From: a virus
IMG/VR virus record: IMGVR_UViG_3300032284_001110
Span: 1-41,832 of that record
Length of the DNA: 41,832 nt
Direction: 5' to 3' (one strand)
The translations under genes were made by a program, and so were the position numbers. The notes under the pieces are model-generated. The model searched no databases, was not told the DNA's origin, and saw only the letters and a program-made list of their open reading frames with translations. Below are positions 22,530-31,665 of the stretch, piece by piece. The stretch's first letter is position 1, and each line of letters begins with the position of its first letter.

Positions 22530-25204
22530 CAGAATTTCCCGTCGCCCTGGAAGCGATACCTGATATTGCCGATCCGCCAAAAGCTGCCGATATCGCTGCT
22601 GCTGATCTTGATCTGCACCAGACGTCCCCGCAGCCGCGGCGTGATGTATGTCGTCGCATCAGTCAGCGCGAAAGGACCGGACACCAGCGGCGTCTGCCCC
22701 GGATAGTCCACATAATTGATTTGCATGCTGACAGTCGCGCCCTGCGAGCCGCCATAATATCCCCACTTCATGTCAGGCCAGACCTGATCAATAAAGGTCT
22801 TCAAGTCGCCTTCCTGCAGAGTGAAATAGCCCGTGGTGAAGGTGCTGTTCATCGCCTGACCGTCTGCGTCCGGCGACGTCTCGTGCTGGTAAATGTAGCT
22901 TGGGTCGGAGCCAATTGGCGGGCCCATAACGGATTCATTGATCCACGCCGTGCGGGACAGGAAGCCAAAATCCCACGACTGAAGATTGGTGTTGTATTTG
23001 ACGTAATTGGTGATCTCACCGCCGCCAGAAAGCGTCGGGTAATACCACGTCACTTCACCGAAACGTGAGTTTGGCGCGACGCGGATCTTGTCGAGCGACG
23101 TCAGGTCGATGTCCTGGAAGATCACGTCCCAGACGGGGCACATGACAGGCGTCACGCCATCGCCAGCATATTTGAAGAACTGCGACTGGCCCATCCAGTA
23201 CGTCACGCCGTTCAGGCTCGCGGCTGCGCGCTTGGCGATCATACCGCAGCCCGTGCCAATTTCATTGAAACTGTAAACGTAAGGCTGGCTGACATATTGC
23301 ATTGACCACAGGCCGAGGTCCGTCCAGATCAGGCACTGCTGCGGAGCCTGAATGCCACCGACAATCCGGCTGCCCTTTGGCAGGCGGTAGCTGCCGGCCT
23401 GATTGGTGATCGACCCAACCCATTGTCCGTAATCGTTGATGTCGCACCAGCGAACCAGCAGTGGGTCAGGAATGCCGGTGAAAGTCGATCCAAGGGCTAT
23501 GATCTGCCGCTGCGGCATGGCCACGAAGCAGCTATCATTGACAGTCGGAGCGCCCGCGATAATCGTGGCGATTGATGGGATCGACGGCTCGGCGGTCGGG
23601 AACCATTGGTAAATTGGAGAAAAAGGAACGCCGGTCGGATTGTCGATCGTGATCGTGCCATAAGTCGCCAGAACGCCTTGCCAATAAATGGCCGCAGCAC
23701 TGTTGTTCTGCCACGCGAGGGCAGTCCCTAAATTGTTGGTGAACGTCAGGAGGGGGCCGGTGATTGGCGCTGTCGTCGAGTTAAGATAACTGACTGACCC
23801 GGCCGACGATGTTGTGACGGTGTAGATGCCATTGTAGCCAGCCGGGATTACGTTTGCGACAACAATTTGGCTGCCGGCAGGAAGTATGACAGACCCGCTG
23901 TAAGTGAGCGTTGCAGTCGTGCCATTGCCACTGCCGCCGCTGATCAACAAGATGGCTTCAGATGGCGACGTCGGATTTGCGATGAGGATCTCGCCCCAAT
24001 TGTCGAGCGACCATGATGTCGCGCCAATGGGCGTGCCTGTAGTGGCGACGATCGGGCTGCCAACGCCATATCCACCAATGCCGTAGCCGCCGACGCCGTA
24101 GCCTGTGGCAGCGATCGCGGGGCCAAATCCGACGCTGTACAGGAACGCAACCTTGCCAAAGTTCTCGGGCAGCGTCGCGTTGGATTGCGCCGCCTGTGAA
24201 GCATTAATCGTGAACGTATATCCGTTCGGGACTGACTGAACGATGTAATTGCCGTAGAGCGTGATGGACCCGACCGTAGTCGAAACAAGCATGGGGAACG
24301 TGTCGCCCACGGAATATCCATGCTCATACAATGTGACCGTGACAATTCCGCTTGAGCTGGTCGTCGTGAAGTACGGGACAATTCCGTTATTTGTCGGAAC
24401 GCCGCCACTCGACCACGTACTGGTGGCGGCCGCATTGACGAAGCTGACGCTTGTCGCGCTGGATGCCGTGACCGTGAACGTGCCGTTCCAGTTCGACGGC
24501 AAGACGCCAGTGACGGTAACCTTGCTACCGACCGGGAAAGTGTAGTTCGGGCTGCTCCATGTCAGTGTTTCGGTGCCGGTGGAGAGTGAGCCGCCCGTGA
24601 TGGCGATGGCCGGCGCTGTTGAAATAACGGCCGGTGAACTGACGCCTAATCGGTCAACCGCAGATATGCTGTAGGATGTTGACCCAGCATTCGCGTAGAC
24701 CGGATAAAGCCCACTAATTACAAGGCCGCCGACCGCCACCGGGACTGCGATGTAGACGCTGTCATATGGCGTGATGTTGGTGGCCACGGCATCCGTAATC
24801 GTGATGATCGGGCTGCCGGCGGTCGCCGAGAAGCTTGGCGTGACATTGCTGGTGATTGTGCGTGGCGTGATGTCGGTCAGTGATGTGCCGACTGTCAGAC
24901 CGCTCGACGTCGGCAGGCCCTGCATGACAGCAAGCTGTGACTGCAGGTTAGACGCCTGCAGGTCAGTGCCTGCCGCTAGCCACTTGTTCGCGTCGGTGTC
25001 TTCCCACGCCCACAGGGCGCGGACAGTCGCGACCATTTGCGAGGCGTAGAACTTTGTCCAGCCGCCAAGCTTCTGGATCAGCCCAATGCCATTCCGATCC
25101 GGTATGAAGCGGATCAGGTTCGATTCAGAAATGCCCGCCTCGTTCAGAGCGGGCGTTTCGTTCTGATCGATGCCTGGCTTTAACTTGACTGAAGCGTGGG
25201 GCAA
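22529..25204 (-). CDS. P22 gp10-like tail hub / DNA stabilisation protein
   Basis: 891 residues. The N-terminus (SVKLKPGIDQNETPALNEAG...LGGWTKFY...RALWAWEDTDANKWLAAG) and the C-terminus (FWRIGNIRYRFQGDGKF) match a family of podovirus tail proteins comparable in layout to P22 gp10, which plugs the portal. Inserted in the middle are two copies of a beta-sandwich module (about 205-270 and 425-485) also found in the tailspike, and a GYG-repeat stretch (about 368-382). Start is a TTG at 25204 with GGAGA 7 nt upstream; the nearest ATG is out of frame. Confidence 0.75.
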   Translation of the reverse strand: MPHASVKLKPGIDQNETPALNEAGISESNLIRFIPDRNGIGLIQKLGGWTKFYASQMVATVRALWAWEDTDANKWLAAGTDLQASNLQSQLAVMQGLPTSSGLTVGTSLTDITPRTITSNVTPSFSATAGSPIITITDAVATNITPYDSVYIAVPVAVGGLVISGLYPVYANAGSTSYSISAVDRLGVSSPAVISTAPAIAITGGSLSTGTETLTWSSPNYTFPVGSKVTVTGVLPSNWNGTFTVTASSATSVSFVNAAATSTWSSGGVPTNNGIVPYFTTTSSSGIVTVTLYEHGYSVGDTFPMLVSTTVGSITLYGNYIVQSVPNGYTFTINASQAAQSNATLPENFGKVAFLYSVGFGPAIAATGYGVGGYGIGGYGVGSPIVATTGTPIGATSWSLDNWGEILIANPTSPSEAILLISGGSGNGTTATLTYSGSVILPAGSQIVVANVIPAGYNGIYTVTTSSAGSVSYLNSTTAPITGPLLTFTNNLGTALAWQNNSAAAIYWQGVLATYGTITIDNPTGVPFSPIYQWFPTAEPSIPSIATIIAGAPTVNDSCFVAMPQRQIIALGSTFTGIPDPLLVRWCDINDYGQWVGSITNQAGSYRLPKGSRIVGGIQAPQQCLIWTDLGLWSMQYVSQPYVYSFNEIGTGCGMIAKRAAASLNGVTYWMGQSQFFKYAGDGVTPVMCPVWDVIFQDIDLTSLDKIRVAPNSRFGEVTWYYPTLSGGGEITNYVKYNTNLQSWDFGFLSRTAWINESVMGPPIGSDPSYIYQHETSPDADGQAMNSTFTTGYFTLQEGDLKTFIDQVWPDMKWGYYGGSQGATVSMQINYVDYPGQTPLVSGPFALTDATTYITPRLRGRLVQIKISSSDIGSFWRIGNIRYRFQGDGKF

Positions 25205-25216
25205 TTCATTCTCCGC

Positions 25217-26911
25217 TCACGCGATGGAGGACCAAGACCAGACTGTGGGGTAGTTGGTAGTGGTGTAATATGCTGTGATCGTCGCCAACGGGTCCAGAAT
25301 GAACTGGCGTGAAACAGTAGGGACATCCATTGCGTATGATGTGCCCCCCGGCACATATGTGATGTAAACAGCTGACAACGAGCCGGTTCCTGGACCAATT
25401 GTTACACATACCCTTTGGCCCTGATAATTAGTGAAAGCCTGAGCATTGGCTGTTGTAAATGGGGGCGTCGTGACAGTTGAAGCATTCAACCCAACAACCT
25501 GAACGCCAACACTATACGTCGGATCATTGATAATGAACGTGCCGGCAGGCGTCGCGCTTCCAAGTGCTATATTCGGGCTCATAATGATATTTCTAGCGCC
25601 GGCTGTCGCCACAACGCCATTGCCTGCCCCCGAGACAGACGAGCAGAAATTCCATTGGCCGCCCAGCCAAAGATTATCATGGACCTTCAGCGCGACGCCG
25701 TTAATTGCAAGCGTGGACGCTGAATTTTCCATATCCATGCTGATGAAGACGTTGCCGTACGTCTCCTTGTTTGAAATATTTGTGATCTGCATGCTATAAG
25801 ATTGGCCGCTGCATGAGCCATAGAAGGTACTAAAAACAGCACCCCGCACATTCAGCCCGCAATACCCCCCAGTCCCATACCCAGGGCGATATGTATTGGC
25901 GATAAACCTACAAATTCCGTTTGTGATGAAGTTAACCTCAACAGCTGTCGCGCCCGTATTTGAAGTTGAGTTCGCATTCGAAACCCAAACATCAAAAATT
26001 GGCTCATTGATGGAGTCGCTCCCATCAAGATTGCCTACTTGGTAAACAACATCCGGGCGATCGCCCCGAAATCCAATTCCGCGCATTTCAAAATAAGTGT
26101 TATACGAAAGATTGGTGATATCTCCACCGCTTGTATAGCTGCCTGTGGCAGAAGAGTTGATGAAGCTGACGCTTGTAGTCGTTGATGCGGTTACAACAAA
26201 AGTCCCATTCCAATTGGAAGGGACAACAGTTGTGACAATCACTTCACTGCCAACCGCGAACGTATAAAATGGGCTCGACCAATTGAGAGTAATCGTAGAA
26301 CCTACTTTTGTCCCACTCGTAACTGCAGAAATATGTCCAGCGGCTGGGACGTTGATAAGAACTTGGGGGCTGACCGAAACGGCCGTCACATCAATCACGG
26401 AACGCTGAACACCGTCCCCAAATACCGAAAGACCTTTATTCTGAACCTTTGCCTGATTCAGAAGCCAATTCAATCGAGTTGATCCGGTGACGATATAATC
26501 GCCTGTGCCGGCCGGTAAATACATAGGCGTGCCGGTTGTAAGCCCATACGTAATCCACGCCAGAATGGCCGCAGTATCATTCGTAACACCGTCACCGACA
26601 GCGCCGAAATCTTGCGCGTTCGCGACCTCGCCAAATCGTGCGGCGAGCGTGCGGGTCGTCGTGCTGCCGCTCGCCAGAACATTCAGCGCGCTGATGTTGC
26701 CCGTCGAGGAGGCCGTGCCGCCGTTCACGACGGGCAGGATTGCAGCTGTGTTCGAGAATGATGTGATGTTCGGGGCGTCCAGCGCCACGCTGCCAGAGCC
26801 GACCCCGTTAAGCGCAGTCGTGATCTGGCTGAAGTTCGTGTCGAGGTACGACGCCGGGACAGTGCCCGTCTGCGTTCCGAACGTATAAGTGAGGGTGATC
26901 GGAAGCGACAT
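25217..26911 (-). CDS. Tailspike with pectate-lyase-3 beta-helix
   Basis: 564 residues. AQDFGAVGDGVTNDTAAI (about 99-116) is the start motif of pectate_lyase_3 beta-helix tailspikes. The N-terminal 95 residues would attach to the virion. An extra module at about 196-265 (WSSPFYTFAVGSEV...VPSNWNGTFVVTAS) is shared with the hub protein. Many short turns consistent with a right-handed helix follow, and the end is a short beta domain. It probably binds and perhaps cleaves a host surface polysaccharide; catalytic residues cannot be assigned. Confidence 0.85.
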   Translation of the reverse strand: MSLPITLTYTFGTQTGTVPASYLDTNFSQITTALNGVGSGSVALDAPNITSFSNTAAILPVVNGGTASSTGNISALNVLASGSTTTRTLAARFGEVANAQDFGAVGDGVTNDTAAILAWITYGLTTGTPMYLPAGTGDYIVTGSTRLNWLLNQAKVQNKGLSVFGDGVQRSVIDVTAVSVSPQVLINVPAAGHISAVTSGTKVGSTITLNWSSPFYTFAVGSEVIVTTVVPSNWNGTFVVTASTTTSVSFINSSATGSYTSGGDITNLSYNTYFEMRGIGFRGDRPDVVYQVGNLDGSDSINEPIFDVWVSNANSTSNTGATAVEVNFITNGICRFIANTYRPGYGTGGYCGLNVRGAVFSTFYGSCSGQSYSMQITNISNKETYGNVFISMDMENSASTLAINGVALKVHDNLWLGGQWNFCSSVSGAGNGVVATAGARNIIMSPNIALGSATPAGTFIINDPTYSVGVQVVGLNASTVTTPPFTTANAQAFTNYQGQRVCVTIGPGTGSLSAVYITYVPGGTSYAMDVPTVSRQFILDPLATITAYYTTTNYPTVWSWSSIA

Positions 26912-26914
26912 GGG

Positions 26915-27637
26915 TTAACCTCTCGTCGGGCTGGCGACGGAAGAAGGAGACTGCGAAGACCAAGCAGATGCCTCGAACTTCTTCCTAGCCTCTTCTACTG
27001 ACGCGCTCTTCAACAACACTTGATATTGCGATTCGTAAGACACAGCCATCGAAGGGTCATCGTTTTGACGCCCGAAATTACGTTGGAATGCCGAAATGTA
27101 GATCATCGATGCCATCATCATCAACTCAGGCAGATACAGGCTGATGAACGTCGTGGTGTTGTTCGCCGACAGGCTGTTCGGCCGATACGTTCCGACAATC
27201 TCGACCGGGTAATCCTGATCAGGCACGGGGCCGACCAGGAACAGAGTGTCGTTGAACGCGACGAAGTAACGCGGCATGGCCCGATTAGCCACGGCGCTGC
27301 TGCCAAACACGGCGTCGAGGTATTCTTTGGTCGTTGGCAGGCACGGATTACGGGTCAGGCCGCTGTCGGTCAGGATGTTGATCTGCTCGCTGACCACAAA
27401 CGTGCCGCTGCCGTCAGCTAGATTCGTCGGGATTGTCAGCGATCGATTGCCGGCAGTCAGCGAATACCCCGTCAGTGCCGTTGACGTGAACATGAAATCG
27501 AGGTCGCGGTAGATGCGGTTCTCGCTGTAGGTAATCATCAAAGGAAGTATTTCGACGAAATTGGCGTCAGCGGGGTCCACGACAGCCATGGTGGCCACCT
27601 GATTGACATACTGGCTGTAGGTAAGTCCGGTTGTCAT
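26915..27637 (-). CDS. Phage adaptor-like protein
   Basis: 240 residues. YSENRIYRDLDFMFT near residue 35 and the YLPELMMMASMIYISAFQRNFG helix match small head-tail adaptor proteins of podoviruses (T7 tail-tubular-A / gp4-type functional class). A second adaptor-like gene is at 30682, so this phage appears to have two. Starts at an ATG just upstream of the tailspike gene in transcription order. Confidence 0.72.
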   Translation of the reverse strand: MTTGLTYSQYVNQVATMAVVDPADANFVEILPLMITYSENRIYRDLDFMFTSTALTGYSLTAGNRSLTIPTNLADGSGTFVVSEQINILTDSGLTRNPCLPTTKEYLDAVFGSSAVANRAMPRYFVAFNDTLFLVGPVPDQDYPVEIVGTYRPNSLSANNTTTFISLYLPELMMMASMIYISAFQRNFGRQNDDPSMAVSYESQYQVLLKSASVEEARKKFEASAWSSQSPSSVASPTRG

Positions 27638-27693
27638 CGTGAGCCGCCCATCAATATTCCCAAAAGTCTAGTGGTTTTTGCACCAAAAGTAAA

Positions 27694-28188
27694 TCAATAG
27701 TGAATGCCCTTGTAGGCGTCCACCCATATTTCCGGTTGGTCGAGGAGCCACGGCCTGTAAGGAACTTCAAACCTCGCCAGGATCCTGACGCCCATGCGGT
27801 ATGCATCCGTCGCATTCTTGGAGATGTCGACGCATGTGTCGGAGTCGTAATGCGCCAGCGGAGCCCCCTGCAGGCGGCCGCCATAGGCCTCTCCTTCATA
27901 ATGCTCGATGCCGCGCAGCAAATATTGCAGGTTATCCCCTTCGTAGACTTGAGCCACGTAGAACACGCCGCGCGCCCTTCTGGCTTTGTCCCAGTGGAGC
28001 ACAAAGCACAATCGGCTCCCATCAACACGGATATTGTCAACCGTCACATTCCGAAAAACAGGCGCAAGATGCGCCTCAATCGATTGCCCCGCAGTAAACA
28101 CGACATACAGGCCCACCACGATCCGCAAAGCCCACCTCATCCAGTGGATTTCTTGTGCGGCCGCCTCTTTGACATATGATGGCATCAT
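27694..28188 (-). CDS. Membrane-anchored protein of the lysis cassette
   Basis: 164 residues. One N-terminal membrane helix (MRWALRIVVGLYVVFTAG, about 17-35) followed by a soluble part, presumably periplasmic, with conserved-looking VRILARFEVPYRPWL. Topology is compatible with an inner-membrane spanin-like or lysis regulator, but no spanin motif is seen. Start chosen at 28188 (ATGA overlap); ATG at 28185 is equally possible. Confidence 0.65.
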   Translation of the reverse strand: MMPSYVKEAAAQEIHWMRWALRIVVGLYVVFTAGQSIEAHLAPVFRNVTVDNIRVDGSRLCFVLHWDKARRARGVFYVAQVYEGDNLQYLLRGIEHYEGEAYGGRLQGAPLAHYDSDTCVDISKNATDAYRMGVRILARFEVPYRPWLLDQPEIWVDAYKGIHY

Positions 28189-28496
28189 GGTGGAGAACGT
28201 CTTTGCATGGACCACGACTGAAATACTCCGAGGAAGAACCCAACAAACGCCACGCCAATGATGCCCGTGATAAATCCGCTGAAGCCGATGACGGCGTCCA
28301 GCGGAACGAAACTTCCCAACGTCGGTTTGAAGACCGCATTGGTAAGCGGCGTCAGATATAGGGAACAGATCGCCCCGACAGTCACGCTGACGGCGGACTG
28401 ACGGACCGGCAACTCAAGAGCCATAGCCTTAACCGCCCCACCCAGCCCCCCAGCTAAAGCGTCGGTCAATTGGGTTGTTGTAAAAGGCCAATCCAT
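28185..28496 (-). CDS. Small multi-TM protein of the lysis cassette
   Basis: 103 residues with two or three hydrophobic helices (about 36-52, 62-75, 78-95, e.g. FSGFITGIIGVAFVGFFLGV). No family recognised. Its position right behind endolysin and holin suggests a second holin or antiholin (inferred). GGAG lies 7 nt before the ATG. Confidence 0.65.
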   Translation of the reverse strand: MDWPFTTTQLTDALAGGLGGAVKAMALELPVRQSAVSVTVGAICSLYLTPLTNAVFKPTLGSFVPLDAVIGFSGFITGIIGVAFVGFFLGVFQSWSMQRRSPP

Positions 28497-28549
28497 TCCG
28501 TATCTCCATGGGGATCAATACCCTTATGTTGTTAATATGATATGGCGCG

Positions 28550-29098
28550 TCACCGCCCCTTTACTGACGATACAGCGCCCCGCAAAAGCTCATCAACCGT
28601 CGCATTCTTGTCGGCCGAGCCCTTCGACGAGCCGAGCCAGTAATTCACAACCTGGCCAAAGGCCGCCGTCAGCGCGCCGAACAGCACCATGGCCAATTGG
28701 CTATCAGGGACTGCGCGAAACAGCAGCGCAAACACCAGACCGAGAAACCCAATAACAATGATGGTCGAGATCACGATGGGAGCATACGCAATGCTGGAGC
28801 CCATCTTGGCGTACTCGAGTTGCTTCGAGCGAGCGTCAGCAATGTCGTCAAGGTACGCCTTCTCGGCAGTCTTGAAAGCGGCGGCGTGGTCCGCCTCAAT
28901 CTGTTGCACTGTCGCGGCGGCTTCAGGCTGCGCCAGCGCCCCGCCAACGTCTGTTGGCGTAGGCGGGACGCCCAGCGCCTGCCCCAACGTAGCGCCGATG
29001 GCCGGCCCAAGCACCGCGCCCGCGGGGCCGCCAATAAGGCCGCCTAAAACGGTGCCCCCAACCTGTGTAAGCGGCCCGACAAGAACTGACCAATCCAT
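28550..29098 (-). CDS. Holin, GTA 3TM type
   Basis: 182 residues. Glycine-rich N-terminal hydrophobic stretch (LVGPLTQVGGTVLGGLIGG), an amphipathic middle, then two strong helices (APIVISTIIVIGFLGLVFAL and LAMVLFGALTAAFGQVV) ending NYWLGSSKGS. The YW-G-SS-GS end is characteristic of the three-TM holin of gene transfer agents and alphaproteobacterial phages. The ATG overlaps the endolysin stop (TGATG). Confidence 0.85.
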   Translation of the reverse strand: MDWSVLVGPLTQVGGTVLGGLIGGPAGAVLGPAIGATLGQALGVPPTPTDVGGALAQPEAAATVQQIEADHAAAFKTAEKAYLDDIADARSKQLEYAKMGSSIAYAPIVISTIIVIGFLGLVFALLFRAVPDSQLAMVLFGALTAAFGQVVNYWLGSSKGSADKNATVDELLRGAVSSVKGR

Positions 29099-29856
29099 CA
29101 AACCACTCCGTTGGCTTCTGTGTCCATGGCTTCCGCACGCTGCTGGTGCTGCATAGCCTTGATGACGAGAACGACGCACATGCCGACCAGTGCGGCAATC
29201 ATGATGAAAGCGATCACTTTGCCGGTGTGGCCGGCCGTCGCGGCGTCTGCTGTCGTGACCGCCCCGCCGCCGCCCGAGACAACTGCAACCTTTGCGGTTT
29301 TTGTCGCTTTTGTCTTGGATGCGCCCGCCTCAACACCCAACGTCTGGATTGTGGTGTTAGGATGTAGGCTCAGAGCCTTGCTGGCCATGACGATAGCTTT
29401 AGCCTCGCAGGCGCTGACACGCGCCGCCCAGCCCTTCCCAAACTGGCTCCATGCCCGCAGTCCGTGCATGAATGAAAGTCGCCGCGTGCAGATCGTCCGG
29501 ATCTGCTCGAGAGGCTGCTGGCTGGCGGCTCTTGCGTCAACATACCATTGCCGGGCCTTGCCGGAGCCGGAATTGACCGATACGTCAAAGGATACAAGGT
29601 CAACGCCCATCGGCATGGCGTCGCCGCCGATCGTGTCCCAATACTCTGTCTTGAAAATTGCGTCCGCCTGCTCCATTGTCAGGTTCGCAATATCAAGGTT
29701 GGGGTGTGAATTGGCCGCGATGCCGTATTTCGTGCCCTTCAACTGACCGGAACCGACCTTGCCGCCCGTCCAATTGCCGGGGTCAGATCGGATATTCGAG
29801 AAGCCGCCCTCGTATTTTCGGACGAATGCTCGACAATCTGGGTAATTCGTTTGCAT
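29098..29856 (-). CDS. GH108 endolysin with C-terminal TM segment
   Basis: 252 residues. KYEGGFSN (catalytic Glu about 16), DPGNWTGG, and GTKYGIAANSHP match glycoside hydrolase family 108 (N-acetylmuramidase), with the usual peptidoglycan-binding part behind (about 80-170). Residues about 214-233 form a clear transmembrane helix (IAFIMIAALVGMCVVLV) followed by a polar tail, after a Gly/Ala/Thr linker. Endolysins with membrane anchors usually have them at the N-terminus; here it is C-terminal. A strong hairpin lies in its 5' leader. Confidence 0.86.
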   Translation of the reverse strand: MQTNYPDCRAFVRKYEGGFSNIRSDPGNWTGGKVGSGQLKGTKYGIAANSHPNLDIANLTMEQADAIFKTEYWDTIGGDAMPMGVDLVSFDVSVNSGSGKARQWYVDARAASQQPLEQIRTICTRRLSFMHGLRAWSQFGKGWAARVSACEAKAIVMASKALSLHPNTTIQTLGVEAGASKTKATKTAKVAVVSGGGGAVTTADAATAGHTGKVIAFIMIAALVGMCVVLVIKAMQHQQRAEAMDTEANGVV

Positions 29857-29871
29857 TTGTTTCCCCTTAGC

Positions 29872-29907
29872 GCCAGCCGGGAAGGGGACACGCGCGGCCC
29901 GGCTGGC
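29872..29907 (-). repeat. 10-bp perfect hairpin in the endolysin leader
   Basis: GCCAGCCGGG (29872-29881) and CCCGGCTGGC (29898-29907) pair perfectly over a 16-nt loop. No U-run follows on either strand. It sits between the structural genes and the lysis cassette, 16 nt before the endolysin ATG, so it could separate or regulate lysis expression. Confidence 0.6.
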
Positions 29908-29926
29908 ATCCCCGCACGTGTTCCTG

Positions 29927-30157
29927 CTACGTGACTCTGATCATCAAGACCGATCCATTGCGATAAAGACCGCCGACCGGCACGCCGCCGGCAGCTGCGG
30001 CTGCATCGTTGACGTAATTCCCCTGCGGAGAGACGACATACGTCTTGATCTGCGCCGTCGTCACTTTGACGGACACGCCAGACTGGACGCATTCCAACTG
30101 TTCCGATCCAGCGAGGCCAATAGCAGCGCCGAGGTTGGGTATTTGAATAACCGACAC
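29927..30157 (-). CDS. Small fibre-like protein
   Basis: 76 residues. IQIPNLGAAIGLAGSEQLECVQSGVSVKVTTAQI resembles the short N-terminal module found in fibre proteins, compare the start of the 32030 fibre (GPVKVTAAQLKTF). Possibly a small accessory protein of the tail; function inferred. Confidence 0.65.
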   Translation of the reverse strand: MSVIQIPNLGAAIGLAGSEQLECVQSGVSVKVTTAQIKTYVVSPQGNYVNDAAAAAGGVPVGGLYRNGSVLMIRVT

Positions 30158-30166
30158 GAAGAGCTC

Positions 30167-30679
30167 CTACGTCGATGGCCCTGTTGATGGGACTGTCGTA
30201 TTTTCATAAGGCAACCCAGGCCCATTAATTTCAAGTTCGGTCGGAACCGCCACGCTCGTGCCAGGCAGTGTGTTGAGGCCGAAATAAGGTTCGCCCGTCT
30301 GTTGCGCGACGCGCACCTTGTTTGCCTGCGTAATGCGCGTGTCGCCTCCGATGATCGGGATGCCCGTCACGGGGTCGATCGTGTTCTGGCCGGACGTGAC
30401 GCGGTTCATGTTTTCGGCTGCGACGAAGTCTTGAACGCGCGGATTGCTGATCGGAACAGGGTCTGCGGGGAGCGTTATGGCGCGCAGCTGGTCCTGGGGC
30501 CTGTCGTAGCAGGTGCCGCAAACGAGCAGTTGAATGTTCTGAAGCGTCGAGCCACGCCAGTCGTACTGGAATTTCAAATCAACATGGTTGAATCTGAAGC
30601 CACAGCGATCGCAAATTCCGTGCGCCTGCGGATTGCTGGGCGACGTTCTGGCGCGACCTGATAGTGACGAAAAGCCCAT
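30167..30679 (-). CDS. Zinc-ribbon phage structural protein
   Basis: 170 residues. C23-x2-C26 (ICDRCGFRFNH) and C54-x2-C57 form a zinc ribbon; VDLKFQYDWRG and RPQDQLRAITLPADPVPISNPR complete a pattern I know from many podo- and siphovirus late operons. Role unknown, probably a head or connector component from its position next to the gp4-like adaptor. Confidence 0.78.
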   Translation of the reverse strand: MGFSSLSGRARTSPSNPQAHGICDRCGFRFNHVDLKFQYDWRGSTLQNIQLLVCGTCYDRPQDQLRAITLPADPVPISNPRVQDFVAAENMNRVTSGQNTIDPVTGIPIIGGDTRITQANKVRVAQQTGEPYFGLNTLPGTSVAVPTELEINGPGLPYENTTVPSTGPST

Positions 30680-30681
30680 GA

Positions 30682-31392
30682 TTATGGCCTGTAGTAGGAC
30701 GAGATGGACGGCGAAATGTAGTATTGGGACGTCTCAATGTTCTGAGACGCCGCTATCTGATACGCCTCATCGGCCGCACCCTTCAGCAATTGCACCTTGT
30801 CGGGAGCCCAAATCATCGCGAGACGCAGCGCCAGCCCGAGCGAGAACGCCTCAAGGAAATAGGACGGAAGCTCGACCTGCTGACCGTTCTGGAGGTTGGC
30901 GTCCTGAATTTGGCGAACGCGATAATAGGAAAAGCTGACCTGCGTCCCGTCAGGAACAGGCCACAGCGTCACGGTGGGCGACAACAGCCGATCAAACCAG
31001 AAGACGGTCGGCCGGCCCTGCTGCGTTTTATTGGGGTAGGACGCATATTCAGTGCGGCTGATCGGCAGCATGATCAGGTTCTGCGCGGCGTTTCCCGTGC
31101 CGACCGTGACGTAGGCGTCGAGCATCACGATGGTGTTGGAGTCAACCGTGTAGGTAGAAGTACCTTGCACTAGTGGGACCGTAATGAGGTCAACGGCCCA
31201 CAAATTGACTCCTTGGCTCGACCATCGGCCAAGCATGAGATTCGACGCCATACGCGCCGATTCCATGTGCTCTTGCAAAATTGAAGTATTGCGGATGCCG
31301 ATCAAATTAAAGGCATAAAGAGTCATTTCCCCGAGACCGGGGGCTCCACCAGTGGCTATTGAGCCAAAGTTATACGTTCCACTGGTGGACAT
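30682..31392 (-). CDS. P22 gp4-like head-tail adaptor
   Basis: 236 residues. AFNLIGIRNTSILQEHMESARMASNLMLGRWSSQGVNLWAVD matches the N-terminal helices of P22 gp4-type adaptors that bind beneath the portal; VTLWPVPDGTQVSFSYYRVRQIQD is the beta part. The C-terminal tail (SQYYISPSISSYYRP) is an extended segment of the kind that docks onto the portal. One of two adaptor-like genes. Confidence 0.8.
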   Translation of the reverse strand: MSTSGTYNFGSIATGGAPGLGEMTLYAFNLIGIRNTSILQEHMESARMASNLMLGRWSSQGVNLWAVDLITVPLVQGTSTYTVDSNTIVMLDAYVTVGTGNAAQNLIMLPISRTEYASYPNKTQQGRPTVFWFDRLLSPTVTLWPVPDGTQVSFSYYRVRQIQDANLQNGQQVELPSYFLEAFSLGLALRLAMIWAPDKVQLLKGAADEAYQIAASQNIETSQYYISPSISSYYRP

Positions 31393-31403
31393 TCTCGCAT
31401 TCC

Positions 31404-31589
31404 TTACTTAGCGGCCTGCGGGAGTTCGACTACATTTGCCGCCGCGTCTTCTTCAGCCTTGGCGGCCGCCTGAATCATCTTTGAAAAATGCAACCCTGCT
31501 TCCGCAGCCTCAAGACCAGCCGCTTTGACGGCGACGTTGATGAGGTTGATGAGAACCTGCGCTTCGTCCTTGGTCAGGTCAATTTTCAT
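31404..31589 (-). CDS. Small helical protein
   Basis: 61 residues, a single amphipathic helical pattern (DEAQVLINLINVAVKAAGLEAAEAG, then Ala/Glu-rich). The start at 31589 was chosen because AAAGGA precedes it; the upstream in-frame methionine lies in the preceding small frame. Unknown function. Confidence 0.68.
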   Translation of the reverse strand: MKIDLTKDEAQVLINLINVAVKAAGLEAAEAGLHFSKMIQAAAKAEEDAAANVVELPQAAK

Positions 31590-31608
31590 GTCTGATCGTC
31601 CTTTTCCA

Positions 31609-31665
31609 TCAAAAAACAGCATCGGCCAGAAGCGCCAGAGCGGCTATGAGCGCGAGGCGGATCAT
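31609..31665 (-). CDS. 18-residue hydrophobic mini-ORF
   Basis: MIRLALIAALALLADAVF. The ATG overlaps the upstream stop as ATGA, and the peptide is a pure hydrophobic helix. It could be a coupling leader for the next gene or a chance frame. Nothing else supports it. Confidence 0.25.
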   Translation of the reverse strand: MIRLALIAALALLADAVF

